Assembly: GCF_000092425.1 (NCBI RefSeq)
Contig: NC_014221.1
Location: 873,001 to 937,000, forward strand
Direction of reading: 5' to 3'
DNA: 64,000 nucleotides
Source: Truepera radiovictrix DSM 17093
GTDB lineage: Bacteria; Deinococcota; Deinococci; Deinococcales; Trueperaceae
Shown: piece after piece, positions 10,439 through 18,680 of the stretch
Layout: each line of letters begins with the position of its first letter
How positions within the stretch are numbered: position 1 is the stretch's first letter
Program-made: the position numbers and the translations under genes
Notes under the pieces: model-generated
The model's database searches: none
What the model was told of the DNA's origin: nothing
Seen by the model: the letters and a program-made list of their open reading frames with translations, nothing else

Positions 10439-11317
10439 ATGACCTTTTTCGAGCGGCTCGCCGCGCGCATTCAGGAGACCGATTCGCGCGTCTGTCTCGG
10501 CATCGACCCCCGCCCCGAAGCGCACCCCCTGACGCACCCCGACCGCTTCGCAGGCGACCCGGCGCAGGTCGCCAAGGCGGCCGTGTACTACTTCCAGGCG
10601 ATCCTCGAGGCGACGGCCCCGTTGGTCGCCTGCGCAAAGCTGCAGGCGGCCTTTTTCGAGGTTTTGGGGATCCCGGGGCTCATTGCGATGGCGCAGCTTA
10701 TCGCCGACCTCAAAGCCAGAGGGGTGCCGGTCATCGTCGACGCCAAACGCGGCGACATCGGTTCGACCGCCGAAGCGTACGCCCGCGCCTACCTGGGTGA
10801 CGGCGTGTTCGGAGCGGACGCGCTCACCGTCAACCCGTACCTCGGGGGGGACGGCCTCGCGCCCTTCGCCGAGCAGGCGGCGCGCGCCGGGCGCGGGGTC
10901 TTCGTGCTCGTGCGCACCTCCAACCCGAGGGCGGCGGAGCTGCAGGACCTCGAGCTTCGGGGTGGCCAGCGGCTCTATGAGCGCGTCGCCGAGAGCGTCG
11001 CTGCGCTCGCCGAAGGGTGCCGCGGCGGCGCGCGCTACGCGCCGGTCGGGGCGGTGGTCGGTGGGACGGCGCCGGAGGCGCTCGCGGCGCTGCGGGCGCG
11101 CCTGCCGCACGTCTGGTTCTTGGTACCGGGGTACGGGGCACAGGGCGGCCGCCCCGAGGGGGTTGCCGGCGCTTTCGACGCCGAGGGGTTGGGCGCGGTG
11201 GTGTCCTCGAGCCGCGCGCTCACCTACTGCAGCGACGGCGCCGACTTCGCCGAGCGCGCGCGCGAGGCGGCCGCCGAGATGCGCCGCGCGATCAACCGGG
11301 CGCTCGGGGGCCGCTGA
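10439..11317 (+). CDS. pyrF: Orotidine 5'-phosphate decarboxylase, subfamily 2
   Basis: 292 residues, last step of UMP synthesis. The longer PyrF type 2 seen in Actinobacteria and Deinococci: CLGIDPRPE near the start, catalytic VIVDAKRGDIGSTAEAYA (about residues 98-115), LTVNPYLGGDGLAPF and VPGYGAQGG near the end. The start chosen is the ATG 7 nt after a TATGCT box. The stop is immediately followed by the stop of the convergent minus-strand gene. No other pyrimidine gene is nearby. Confidence 0.95.
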   Translation: MTFFERLAARIQETDSRVCLGIDPRPEAHPLTHPDRFAGDPAQVAKAAVYYFQAILEATAPLVACAKLQAAFFEVLGIPGLIAMAQLIADLKARGVPVIVDAKRGDIGSTAEAYARAYLGDGVFGADALTVNPYLGGDGLAPFAEQAARAGRGVFVLVRTSNPRAAELQDLELRGGQRLYERVAESVAALAEGCRGGARYAPVGAVVGGTAPEALAALRARLPHVWFLVPGYGAQGGRPEGVAGAFDAEGLGAVVSSSRALTYCSDGADFAERAREAAAEMRRAINRALGGR

Positions 11318-12238
11318 CTACCCCCCCAAAAAGTCGATGATCTCCTTTGGGCTCATGTTGGTGCGCACCTGCGGGAGCAGCCGGAGCAGGGTGGGGATGC
11401 CGACGCTCGGCCCGATAAAGAGGGCGGTGTAGCGCTCCTTGCCGAACACCTCGTGGGCGCGGAAGGTGAGGTAGGCGGTCTCGTCGCCGGCGGGCACCTC
11501 GAAGATCTCTTGCGACAAGGGCGGCACCCCGCCGACGATCACCATGCGCGACTCGTTGGTCGCTAAAAACAGGCGCTCGGCGGTGTCGGCGGGGGCGTAG
11601 ACGTAGTTGGTCAGGGTCGTCGCGCAGGTGCTCAGGCGCTCGAGGGCCGCGCCGATATTCCGGCGCAGGTCGATGGGTTCTTCGGGGGGGTGCAGCACGA
11701 TCATCCGCGGGTAGATGCCGTGGTTGCGCAGGGTCGCCCAGAAGGCGATGCGCGAACCGTCGCGCAGGTCGGCGGCCAGGAGCGCGACGGGTTGCGGGGC
11801 GCGGCTCGCGCCCTCGATGAGCTCGAGGAGCGAGGCGAGGAGCGCTTCGTTGCTCGGCGCCGGTTCGTCGAAGGCGGGCGCCGCGAGCCCGTACCAGTCG
11901 GCGAGGCGCGCCGTCGCGACCCGCCACGCCTCGAGCGAAAACGCCTCGGCGGGCCAGGGGTGCGGCAGCAGCTCGCGGTCGGCGAGGTACGAAAAGGTGT
12001 CGTAGTCGGGGTCGTCGCGCGCTACGGGGAGGTCGATCACGCGCCTTAGAGGCGGGAGCGACGGCTCCAAAAGGTCGAGGGCGCGCTGCAGCAGCTTCGC
12101 GGCGCTGCGGCCGGTGGCCGGTTGGGGAAAGAGCTCCGCGGAGAAGGGGGCGCGCATCTCGGCTTCGCAGCGCTGCGCGAGCGCGAGGTTGGCGAGCAGC
12201 AGGCAGAGGAGCGCCAGAAGGCGCAGGGGGGGACGCAT
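11318..12238 (-). CDS. Secreted protein of unknown function
   Basis: 306 residues beginning with a clear signal peptide (MRPPLRLLALLCLLLANLAL then AQ, a signal peptidase I type site). The mature part is soluble, without membrane segments or repeats that I recognise. The ATG at 12238 is 7 nt downstream of TACACT (complement of 12246-12251), so the message is probably leaderless. An upstream in-frame start would overlap that box. It is convergent with pyrF and followed on the same strand by nothing close. I do not recognise the family. Confidence 0.7.
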   Translation of the reverse strand: MRPPLRLLALLCLLLANLALAQRCEAEMRAPFSAELFPQPATGRSAAKLLQRALDLLEPSLPPLRRVIDLPVARDDPDYDTFSYLADRELLPHPWPAEAFSLEAWRVATARLADWYGLAAPAFDEPAPSNEALLASLLELIEGASRAPQPVALLAADLRDGSRIAFWATLRNHGIYPRMIVLHPPEEPIDLRRNIGAALERLSTCATTLTNYVYAPADTAERLFLATNESRMVIVGGVPPLSQEIFEVPAGDETAYLTFRAHEVFGKERYTALFIGPSVGIPTLLRLLPQVRTNMSPKEIIDFLGG

Positions 12239-12309
12239 AGGCCTGAGTGTAGCCCAAACGCCCCCCGAAAAGGTCACGGGGCGATGTGAAAGCCGTGAAC
12301 GCGTGAAGG

Positions 12310-13197
12310 CTAGGGGCGTTCGGCGGTCCCAGAGAGGGGCACCACGGCGCTAAAGGTCACCGTGTAGCTCGAGGCCGGGGCCGGGGCCGCCCGCCCCGAC
12401 GCCGCGTAGACGCGGGCGATGAGGCTCTGCGGGGCGACGTTCGAGGGCACCGTGTAGGTGCTGCCCGCCGGGTTGTCGCTGGCGATCAGCTCGCGGTCTT
12501 CGGTGTAGACGTCAAAGCGCAGCTCTAAGGGCGCTTCGGTCGCGCTGACGGAGACCTGCGTCACGGGCAGTTCGCTCTGGAAGAAGTCCTCGTCGAGAGC
12601 GACCTCGAGCGCCCCCGTAGCGGTCGCGGTCGCGCCGGTCGGGGGGGTGGGGACGAGCCGCGGGGTCTCCAGGGCGTCGTTGGCCGGTTCGCCGGGGTCC
12701 TCGAAGGGGGCGACAAAGGCGCTCAGCAGAACGGAGCGCTCGTCCGCGCTCTCGAGCTCGAAGGTGAGCGTGCCCGCTGCGCTCGGCAGGGGCAGCGCCA
12801 CGCACGGCCCGCTGCACCGCACCCCCGCGGTCTGCTGCGCCCTCAGGGCGGCGGTGGCAGTGTCGGGGGCGGGGGCGAAAAAGTCGGGGCCGGTGCTCTG
12901 CACGCTCGGGCGACCCTCCTGCAGCGCGCGGAGGCGCACCGCGCCGCCAGCAAGCGGCCCCTCGGGGCCGCGCGTCAGCACGAGGAGCTGGTCGTTGGCG
13001 GCGACCTGCGCCGCTGAGACGCTCACTTCAAGGCGTAGCGGCTCCCCTCGGGGGAGGGTGAGCGCGACCGGCTCCCCGACGCCCTCCCCGGCGCTGACGC
13101 GCACGACCCCGTCGTCGGGGGGGAGGATGACGATCTGACAACCTGCGAGCAGGGCGGCGAGCCCAGCCCAGACGAAGCGGTGACGAGCGCTCGGCAT
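12310..13197 (-). CDS. Lipoprotein with possible PPC-like C-terminal domain
   Basis: 295 residues. The N-terminus has a lipobox, LAALLAGC, so it should be processed by signal peptidase II and anchored by the cysteine. The C-terminal 110 residues (DEDFFQSELPVTQVSVSA to the end) have the short beta-strand pattern of bacterial pre-peptidase C-terminal domains, but I am not sure. The ATG is preceded by GAAAGGA, and TACACT (complement of 13250-13255) is a suitable -10 element. Function unknown; surface or periplasmic. Confidence 0.7.
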   Translation of the reverse strand: MPSARHRFVWAGLAALLAGCQIVILPPDDGVVRVSAGEGVGEPVALTLPRGEPLRLEVSVSAAQVAANDQLLVLTRGPEGPLAGGAVRLRALQEGRPSVQSTGPDFFAPAPDTATAALRAQQTAGVRCSGPCVALPLPSAAGTLTFELESADERSVLLSAFVAPFEDPGEPANDALETPRLVPTPPTGATATATGALEVALDEDFFQSELPVTQVSVSATEAPLELRFDVYTEDRELIASDNPAGSTYTVPSNVAPQSLIARVYAASGRAAPAPASSYTVTFSAVVPLSGTAERP

Positions 13198-13249
13198 GGC
13201 GGTGTCCTTTCGGGGCGCGGCGGCCACGTGACGCTGATCCTAGCGCCCT

Positions 13250-13255
13250 AGTGTA
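13250..13255 (-). promoter_or_regulatory. -10 element of the lipoprotein gene
   Basis: Read on the minus strand the box is TACACT, giving an untranslated leader of about 45 nt that holds a Shine-Dalgarno site. It lies directly after the fakA stop codon. Confidence 0.4.
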
Positions 13256-13276
13256 TCCGGCGCGGCCGCGCTTTTG

Positions 13277-14884
13277 CTACTCGAGCGCCAGCAAGTAGGG
13301 GTAGAGGTCGGGGGCGCCCGGGTGCAGCTCGAGCTCGAGCTTGGGGAAGCGCTCCGAGAGCGCCGCGTGAAACGCCTCAGCCCGTTCGCGCCCGACGACC
13401 GCGTTGTAAAAGAGCGCGCCGATCTCGACGTCGTCGGCGACCCCTTGCAACAGCGCCTCCAAGCACCCCTCCGGCGAGCTCTCGGCGACGGTGAGGCGGC
13501 CGTCGAGAAGGCCGATAAACTGCCCCTCGCTGACCTCGACGCCGTCGACCGTGGCGCTGCGGCTCGCCGTGGTGACCTCGAGGGTGCGGGCGTGCTCGGC
13601 GGCCGCCTGCATCTCGGGCAGGAGCTCCTCGACGCTCGCCGCGTCGTCGAAGAGCACCGCCGCCGCGAGCCCCTGACCGAGGGTGCGGGTCGGCAGCACG
13701 CGCACGTCTTTGTCGGGGACGAGCTCGCGCACCCGCTCGGCGGCCATGATGATGTTTTTGTTGTTGGGCATCACCACGACCTCGCGCGCGCCGACGCTGC
13801 GCACCGCGTCGGCGATGTCCTGCACGCTCGGGTTGTTCGTCTGCCCGCCGCCCACGACGCGCGCGCCGAGGCTGCGGAAGACCTTGGTCACCCCGTGCCC
13901 GGCGCTCACCGCAACGAGCGCGCTTTGGGGCGGTTCGGCGTCGGCGAGGTCGACGCCAGCTAGGATCTCCTGGTGCTGCTCGCTCATGTCCTCGACTTTT
14001 GAGCGCACCATCTTGCCGTAGCGCGCGACCGCCGCGAGCAGCTGTTCGGGCTCCTCGGTGTGGATGTGCCCCTTGACGTACCCCTCGGCGCCGACGACGA
14101 GGAGCGAGTCGCCGAAATCCTTGACGAGCTCCTGGATCTCCTTGGTGGGCACCGTCACGTCCGAGAGCAAAAACTCGGTGCAGAAGCCGAACTCCTGCTC
14201 CTCGAAGGCCTCTTGGGCGCGCGTGGTGATCTTCGGCGGCGGCGGCAGGTCGCGGCCTTCATACGAGGCGATAAGGCCCTCTAGCACGCGTAAAAAGCCC
14301 AGCCCGCCGGAGTCGACCACGCCCGCTTGCTTGAGCATGGGCAGCATGTCGGGCGTCTCTTTGAGCGCTTTCTCCCCGGCGCGCCACGCGTCGCGTAAGA
14401 CGTCTAGGGGGCGGCCCGAAGCCGCCTCGCGCGCCCCTTCGGCCGCGCGCCGCACGACCGTGAGGATGGTGCCCTCGACGGGTTTCATGACAGCGGCGTA
14501 GGCGCTCTTGGTGGCGCTCTGGAGCGCTTCGACGCACGCCTGGGCGCTCAAGCTGGTGTGGCTGCGGATGGCTTCGGAAAACCCTTTAAGCACCTGGCTC
14601 AAGATGACGCCCGAGTTGCCGCGCGCGCCGAGGAGCGACCCGTAGGCGAGGGCGTGGGCAAGCGCGGCCATCGTCTTCGGGCGTTCGTCGCTGAGTTGGC
14701 GCCTGACCGACTGCATGGTGAGGTGCATGTTGGTGCCCGTGTCGCCGTCGGGGACCGGGTAGACGTTGAGGGCGTTGACCTCGTCGACGTAGACGCCGAG
14801 CCAGTCGGTGGCGTAGGCGAAGGCGGTGGCGAGGTCGGCGGCCTCGAGCCGCTCCGGCGAGGTCGCCTGCTTAGCGTCCAGCAC
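13277..14884 (-). CDS. fakA: DAK-domain protein, fatty acid kinase FakA/YloV-like
   Basis: 535 residues, the usual size for FakA. The N-terminal DhaL/DAK2 ATP-binding domain shows NALNVYPVPDGDTGTNMHLT and GARGNSGVILSQ; the middle and C-terminal domains carry EFLLSDV and HIHTEEPEQLL. FakA phosphorylates fatty acids bound to FakB (DegV) proteins for phospholipid synthesis in Firmicutes; a FakB gene is not in this window. The GTG start lies inside the end of the Asp23-family gene (14-nt overlap), the conserved yloU-yloV arrangement. Confidence 0.88.
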   Translation of the reverse strand: MLDAKQATSPERLEAADLATAFAYATDWLGVYVDEVNALNVYPVPDGDTGTNMHLTMQSVRRQLSDERPKTMAALAHALAYGSLLGARGNSGVILSQVLKGFSEAIRSHTSLSAQACVEALQSATKSAYAAVMKPVEGTILTVVRRAAEGAREAASGRPLDVLRDAWRAGEKALKETPDMLPMLKQAGVVDSGGLGFLRVLEGLIASYEGRDLPPPPKITTRAQEAFEEQEFGFCTEFLLSDVTVPTKEIQELVKDFGDSLLVVGAEGYVKGHIHTEEPEQLLAAVARYGKMVRSKVEDMSEQHQEILAGVDLADAEPPQSALVAVSAGHGVTKVFRSLGARVVGGGQTNNPSVQDIADAVRSVGAREVVVMPNNKNIIMAAERVRELVPDKDVRVLPTRTLGQGLAAAVLFDDAASVEELLPEMQAAAEHARTLEVTTASRSATVDGVEVSEGQFIGLLDGRLTVAESSPEGCLEALLQGVADDVEIGALFYNAVVGRERAEAFHAALSERFPKLELELHPGAPDLYPYLLALE

Positions 14885-15323
14885 GGCCGACCCCTACGAC
14901 GTGCACCTTGACCCTGTCGACGGCGACGCCCGCAAACGCCGCCGCGGCGTAGAGCACGCGCTCCTTGACCGACTCGGCGACCGCCGGGATGTTGACCCCG
15001 TAGGCGACCGCGACGTGCAGCGTCACCGCGACCCCGGCGCCTTGACCCTTGGCGGCGCCTTTGGCGGCCTTCGCCGGCCGCGTCACCTCGACGCCCTCGT
15101 CGGCTTGCTGTTTGCCCAGGATCCGCCGCACCCCCTCGCGGAGGTTGGCGGGCGCCATCCCGATCACCCCCGGCACCTCGTGGGCGGCGAGGCCGATCAG
15201 CGTCGCGAGCGCCTCATCGGTGACGTAGAGCTGGTCGACGGCCTCGTCGGCTCGAGCGGCCGGTGGGCGTTGAGGGGGTTGAACGGGCTTGGCGTGCCCC
15301 TCCAACCGCGCTTTTTCTGCCAT
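14871..15323 (-). CDS. Asp23/Gls24 family envelope stress protein (YloU-like)
   Basis: 150 residues. After a variable N-terminus come YVTDEALATLIGLAAHEVPGV and a C-terminal VTLHVAVAYGVNIPAVAESV, both typical of the Asp23 family. It has an internal Ala/Lys-rich insertion (about 95-112). The ATG follows AAGGAG. Promoter box TAGAAT lies at the complement of 15413-15418. It overlaps fakA by 14 nt, matching the Firmicutes yloU-yloV operon, which suggests a shared role in lipid or envelope homeostasis. Confidence 0.85.
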   Translation of the reverse strand: MAEKARLEGHAKPVQPPQRPPAARADEAVDQLYVTDEALATLIGLAAHEVPGVIGMAPANLREGVRRILGKQQADEGVEVTRPAKAAKGAAKGQGAGVAVTLHVAVAYGVNIPAVAESVKERVLYAAAAFAGVAVDRVKVHVVGVGRAGR

Positions 15324-15412
15324 GCTACTCCTTAGGGGCAGGTTGGACCACATGGGTGACTCGGTGCCCTAGGCGGGCACGTGCGTCCCTGTCCCCGTGT
15401 CAGTTTGGGGGT

Positions 15413-15418
15413 ATTCTA
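15413..15418 (-). promoter_or_regulatory. -10 element of the yloU-fakA operon
   Basis: TAGAAT on the minus strand, 90 nt before the ATG. The transcribed leader contains an AAGGAG ribosome binding site but nothing else I recognise. Confidence 0.4.
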
Positions 15419-15465
15419 CCGCAAACGGGGCGTTTTCGGCGCTTTGGGGGCGTCGCCGCGGGCCG

Positions 15466-15777
15466 CTAGCGCTCGAGCCCCTCCCACGCCTCGAGCTCGA
15501 CGCGGCTTTCAGCGACCCGGAAGGTGCCGTGAGCGGCGACAAAATCCCCGACGCGGTAGAGCAGCCCCTCCAACCACACCCGGTCGTGGCTCAGCGCGGT
15601 GGCGCCGATCAGCTCCCAGTCGTGCGCGTCGAGCCCGTCGAGGCGAGCGACGGAGACCGGAAAGCGGCTCTTGAGCTTTTCGGTCACGGGTTTGATGAGT
15701 GAGCGCTTCTCCTTAAGCGACGTGACCCAGGGCGCCTCGAGGCGCGCCAAATAGACGCCGACGTAGATGGTCGCCAC
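15466..15777 (-). CDS. DUF503 (YlxP-like) protein
   Basis: 103 residues, matching the small DUF503 family in length and in the core SLKEKRSLIKPVTEKLKSRF and VARLDGLDAHDW. YlxP-type proteins sit near rbfA/infB in many genomes; their role is unclear. The GTG start is 3 nt after the stop of the upstream gene and is preceded by AGAGG overlapping that stop, so it is the last gene of the PAP2-truA-moaC-DUF1999 run. Confidence 0.85.
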   Translation of the reverse strand: MATIYVGVYLARLEAPWVTSLKEKRSLIKPVTEKLKSRFPVSVARLDGLDAHDWELIGATALSHDRVWLEGLLYRVGDFVAAHGTFRVAESRVELEAWEGLER

Positions 15778-15780
15778 CCT

Positions 15781-16224
15781 CTAGCGCTGCCCCCTCGAGC
15801 CGAGCGTGCGCGCGTAGAGCCGTTCGGGGAGCGCCCGGTAGCGTTTGGCGCCGAGCGCCGCGGCGGCCGCCGCGTCGGCCTCCGGCACCTGCACCCAGAG
15901 GTCATAGACCCCCGCGTCGTAAGCGCTCTTGGTGACCGCCTCTAAAAGCGCCTCGCGGGAGGCGGTGTCCTCGGGGTCGGGGACCGCCAAGCGGTTGACG
16001 TAGACCGTCGGGCGCGCGCCGTTCCAGACGGCTTGCGCGAGCACGAAACCGGTCGCTTCGCCCGCGCGCACCGCCACGAAGGCGTGCCCCGTGCGGACGT
16101 AGAACAGCACGCTGCTGCGGCTTAAGAGCGGCTCGAGCCCGAAGGCTTCGGCGTAACGCCGGTCGAGCTCGGTGAGCGCCTCGTCCTCGGGGCTCAGGGG
16201 GCGCGCGAAGGTCAGGCTCGCCAC
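15781..16224 (-). CDS. DUF1999 (GNAT-fold) protein
   Basis: 147 residues. It resembles the DUF1999 family known mainly from Deinococcus-Thermus, whose T. thermophilus member has an acetyltransferase fold. Visible here: a beta-rich core HAFVAVRAGEATGFVLAQAVW and the conserved TVYVNRLAVPDPEDTASREA. Substrate unknown. GTG start inside the end of moaC (13-nt overlap). Confidence 0.75.
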   Translation of the reverse strand: MASLTFARPLSPEDEALTELDRRYAEAFGLEPLLSRSSVLFYVRTGHAFVAVRAGEATGFVLAQAVWNGARPTVYVNRLAVPDPEDTASREALLEAVTKSAYDAGVYDLWVQVPEADAAAAAALGAKRYRALPERLYARTLGSRGQR

Positions 16225-16673
16225 GGCCCCGACTTTCCGCCCGTTTTGCTGAGCAGTTTCGTCTCGGCGACGACCATCCCCTTGCCGTGGGCTTTAAGCA
16301 TGTCGTATAGGGTGAGCGCGGCGACGCTCGCGGCAACCAGCGCCTCCATCTCGACGCCGGTCTTGCCCGTGACGCGGCAGGTCGCGGTGAAGCGCACCCG
16401 CCCCGTCGCCTCGTCGAGCTCGCCGCGCACCGCGACCTTGCTCAGCGGCAGCGGGTGACAGAGCGGGATGAGCTCGCTCGTGCGTTTGGCAGCCATGATC
16501 CCCGCGAGCTCGGCGACGGCGATGGGGTCGCCCTTGGCGCTCGCCCCCGCTTTGAGCGCCGCCAAGACGGGCGCGGGCAAGAGCAGGCTCGAGCACGCGG
16601 TGGCCTCGCGCACCGTGTCCGCTTTTTCCGAGACGTCCACCATGACGGCGCTGCCGTCTTCAAAATGGGTCAT
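16212..16673 (-). CDS. moaC: Cyclic pyranopterin monophosphate synthase MoaC
   Basis: 153 residues, the normal length. Motifs MVDVSEKADTVREATA, IMAAKRTSELIPLCHPLPL and GVEMEALVAASVAALTLYDM are diagnostic. It works with MoaA in the first stage of molybdenum cofactor synthesis; a likely cofactor user, the oxidoreductase at 62626-63210, is in the window. The ATG at 16673 is 5 nt after TAGAAT (complement of 16679-16684), which overlaps the truA stop, so moaC can be transcribed as a leaderless message as well as from the upstream genes. Confidence 0.95.
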   Translation of the reverse strand: MTHFEDGSAVMVDVSEKADTVREATACSSLLLPAPVLAALKAGASAKGDPIAVAELAGIMAAKRTSELIPLCHPLPLSKVAVRGELDEATGRVRFTATCRVTGKTGVEMEALVAASVAALTLYDMLKAHGKGMVVAETKLLSKTGGKSGPWRA

Positions 16674-16681
16674 GGTTGATT

Positions 16682-17464
16682 CTACTCCGCGTCCTCGGCG
16701 CGCGTCCCCCACGGTTCGTACCCCGCTTCGGCGAAGTAGAGCCCGTGCGGCGGCGCGTTCGGTCCGGCGCGGCGGCGGTCGCGCGCGGCGAGCAGAGCGG
16801 ACACGTCCTCCGGAGCCAGCTTGCCCTCGCCGACCCACAGGAGCGTGCCGACCACGGCGCGCACCATGTTGCGCAAAAAACCGTCGGCGGCGATGTCTAA
16901 GGTAAGGTCGGGGCCAGCGGCCCCGAGGCGGCACCGGTAGACCGTGCGCACCGTCGTGCGCGACTCTTGGGTGGCGAGCGCGGCGAAGTCGCGCGTCCCC
17001 TCGAAACGGGGAGCGGCGCGCTGCATGGCCTCTAGGTCGAGCGCTCCCGGCACGAAGAGGACGCGGCGCCGCTCCAACGCCGACCCGGCGCGCGACGCCC
17101 GCAGGAGCCGCATCCGGTACAGGTAGCGGCGGTAGCAGCAGCTAAACTGCGCCTCGAAGCTCCGCGGCACCTCCTCGGCGTGCAGCACCCGCACGTCCGG
17201 CGGGAGGCGGGCGTTGAGCGCCGCCGGCACCTTGGCGACGGGGATGCGGTCGTCGGTGTCGTAGTGCGCGACCATCGCGAGCGCGTGCACGCCCGCGTCG
17301 GTGCGGCCCGCAGCGTGCGCTTTGGGTCTGGCGCCGGGGAGGGTGGCGAGCGCCGCCTCGAGCACCCCCTGCACCGTGCGCACGGGGTGCGCCGCGCCCG
17401 CTTGCACCTGCCAACCGAAAAAGTCGGTGCCGTCGAACTCGAGGGTCAGCTTAATCCGCCGCAC
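16682..17464 (-). CDS. truA: tRNA pseudouridine(38-40) synthase TruA
   Basis: 260 residues. Catalytic motif AGRTDAGVHA (aspartate near 57) and LTLEFDGTDFFGWQ at the start are characteristic; FLRNMVRAVVGTLLWVG lies near the end. It isomerises uridines 38-40 of the tRNA anticodon stem. GTG start overlapping the end of the PAP2 gene by 14 nt. Confidence 0.95.
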   Translation of the reverse strand: MRRIKLTLEFDGTDFFGWQVQAGAAHPVRTVQGVLEAALATLPGARPKAHAAGRTDAGVHALAMVAHYDTDDRIPVAKVPAALNARLPPDVRVLHAEEVPRSFEAQFSCCYRRYLYRMRLLRASRAGSALERRRVLFVPGALDLEAMQRAAPRFEGTRDFAALATQESRTTVRTVYRCRLGAAGPDLTLDIAADGFLRNMVRAVVGTLLWVGEGKLAPEDVSALLAARDRRRAGPNAPPHGLYFAEAGYEPWGTRAEDAE

Positions 17465-18332
17465 GCACCACCTTGACGCGGGGCCACACCCAGCTCACCA
17501 GCGCGGGCACGAGCAGCAGACCGGCGTAGCCGATCACCAGGTAGCGCGCGAAGCCCCCCAGGGGGTCGCGCTTGAGCGCTTCGGGCAGCAGCAGGCTCGA
17601 GAGAAGAAGCGCAGCGAACACCAACGCGACGCCGAAAGCGGCGGCGACGAGGCGCTGCCAGAGCGCTCTGGGCGGCGCGTAGGGGGCCAAAAGGGGCGCG
17701 GTCAAAAAGGCGGCGAGCGCCCCCAAGATGAGGTCGGGCTCGAGCCCAGGGGGCGGCAGCAGCAGCATGAGCGCGAGCGGCGCGAGCACCCCGAGCGCCA
17801 CGCGCGCCCCTTTAGGGACGCCCTGTAAGCGTCCCCAGAGGGGCTCCGCGGCGCGCACGAGCCCTAAAAAGAGCGCGCCGAGGGCGAGCCCGCCTAGCAC
17901 GTCGGCGAGCACGTGCACCCCCAGATAGAGGCGCGAAAGCGAGACGAGGGCGACGAGGGCGAGCGCGAGCGCCCAGAACCAACGGCGGCGCAGCCACAGG
18001 GCGGCGTAGCCCCAGAAGGTCAGGCTGCTCTGCGCGTGCGCGCTCGGAAACCCGGGTCCGAGCGCCCCGGCGACCGCCTCGGGGGTGCGGCCGAGCGCGG
18101 GGTCGAGCTCAAAGGGCCGCGGCGTGCCCACGAGCCCCTTGAGGTGAAAGTTTACGAAAAAGGTGACCAGGACGAAGACCCCCAACCGCTGCCCGAGGCG
18201 CGCGTCGAGCGCCAAGTAGACGCTAAGTAGCAGCACGATGTACGCCCCTTCCGACCCAAGGTCGGTGACGAGCTGAAAAAAGCGGTCGAGGGCGGGGGAG
18301 GCGAAGCTCTGCAGAAAAAGAACCGTGTCCAC
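17451..18332 (-). CDS. PAP2-family membrane phosphatase
   Basis: 293 residues with about nine hydrophobic segments. The three parts of the phosphatidic acid phosphatase motif are visible: KGLVGTPRP, GFPSAHAQSS (PSAH in place of the common PSGH) and SRLYLGVHVLADVLGG. It probably dephosphorylates a lipid phosphate such as undecaprenyl pyrophosphate. The C-terminal 120 residues add further membrane segments. The chosen GTG (18332) fits the first membrane segment; the frame is open further upstream but that part is basic and low in complexity. Confidence 0.8.
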   Translation of the reverse strand: MDTVLFLQSFASPALDRFFQLVTDLGSEGAYIVLLLSVYLALDARLGQRLGVFVLVTFFVNFHLKGLVGTPRPFELDPALGRTPEAVAGALGPGFPSAHAQSSLTFWGYAALWLRRRWFWALALALVALVSLSRLYLGVHVLADVLGGLALGALFLGLVRAAEPLWGRLQGVPKGARVALGVLAPLALMLLLPPPGLEPDLILGALAAFLTAPLLAPYAPPRALWQRLVAAAFGVALVFAALLLSSLLLPEALKRDPLGGFARYLVIGYAGLLLVPALVSWVWPRVKVVRAAD

Positions 18333-18563
18333 GTCTGTACCCTTACCGTACCCTTCTCGCGACCCTCGGCGACACCCTGAAGTCACCCTGAAGTGCGGTG
18401 GCGGCGCGGGCGCTTCGCCGACGCTCACCGAAGCGCCCAAGGAGCGCTGGCGCGGGGGTGCCCCCGGTGCCCCGCTGATTGTAGCACCTGCTAAGCAGGC
18501 GCCCCGCACCGACCCGAACGCGTAACGCGGCGCGCAAGTGACGGCGTTACAAACAATGCTTTT

Positions 18564-18606
18564 ACATGTCCTTCACATGTTGTCTTTAGCTTCGGCTCCC
18601 TAAAAT
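18564..18606 (+). promoter_or_regulatory. Promoter with ACATGT repeats upstream of the NEW3-ABC operon
   Basis: TAAAAT (18601-18606) is preceded by TTGTCT (18580-18585) with 15 bp between. Two copies of the palindrome ACATGT (18564-18569 and 18575-18580), 11 bp apart and so on one helix face, end at the -35 element. This AT-rich patch stands out from its surroundings and may be an operator. Operator role is inference. Confidence 0.4.
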
Positions 18607-18680
18607 CATCTCGGAACAACGCCCGAGTTTGCCGTCTCTCAAACGAATGGGGCGTTTTCACGTCATGCCGGAGGTTATCT

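Noticed and set aside
16682-16934. Longer moaC start at 16934
   Set aside because: The extra 87 residues are antisense to truA and not MoaC-like; the ATG at 16673 follows a TAGAAT box.
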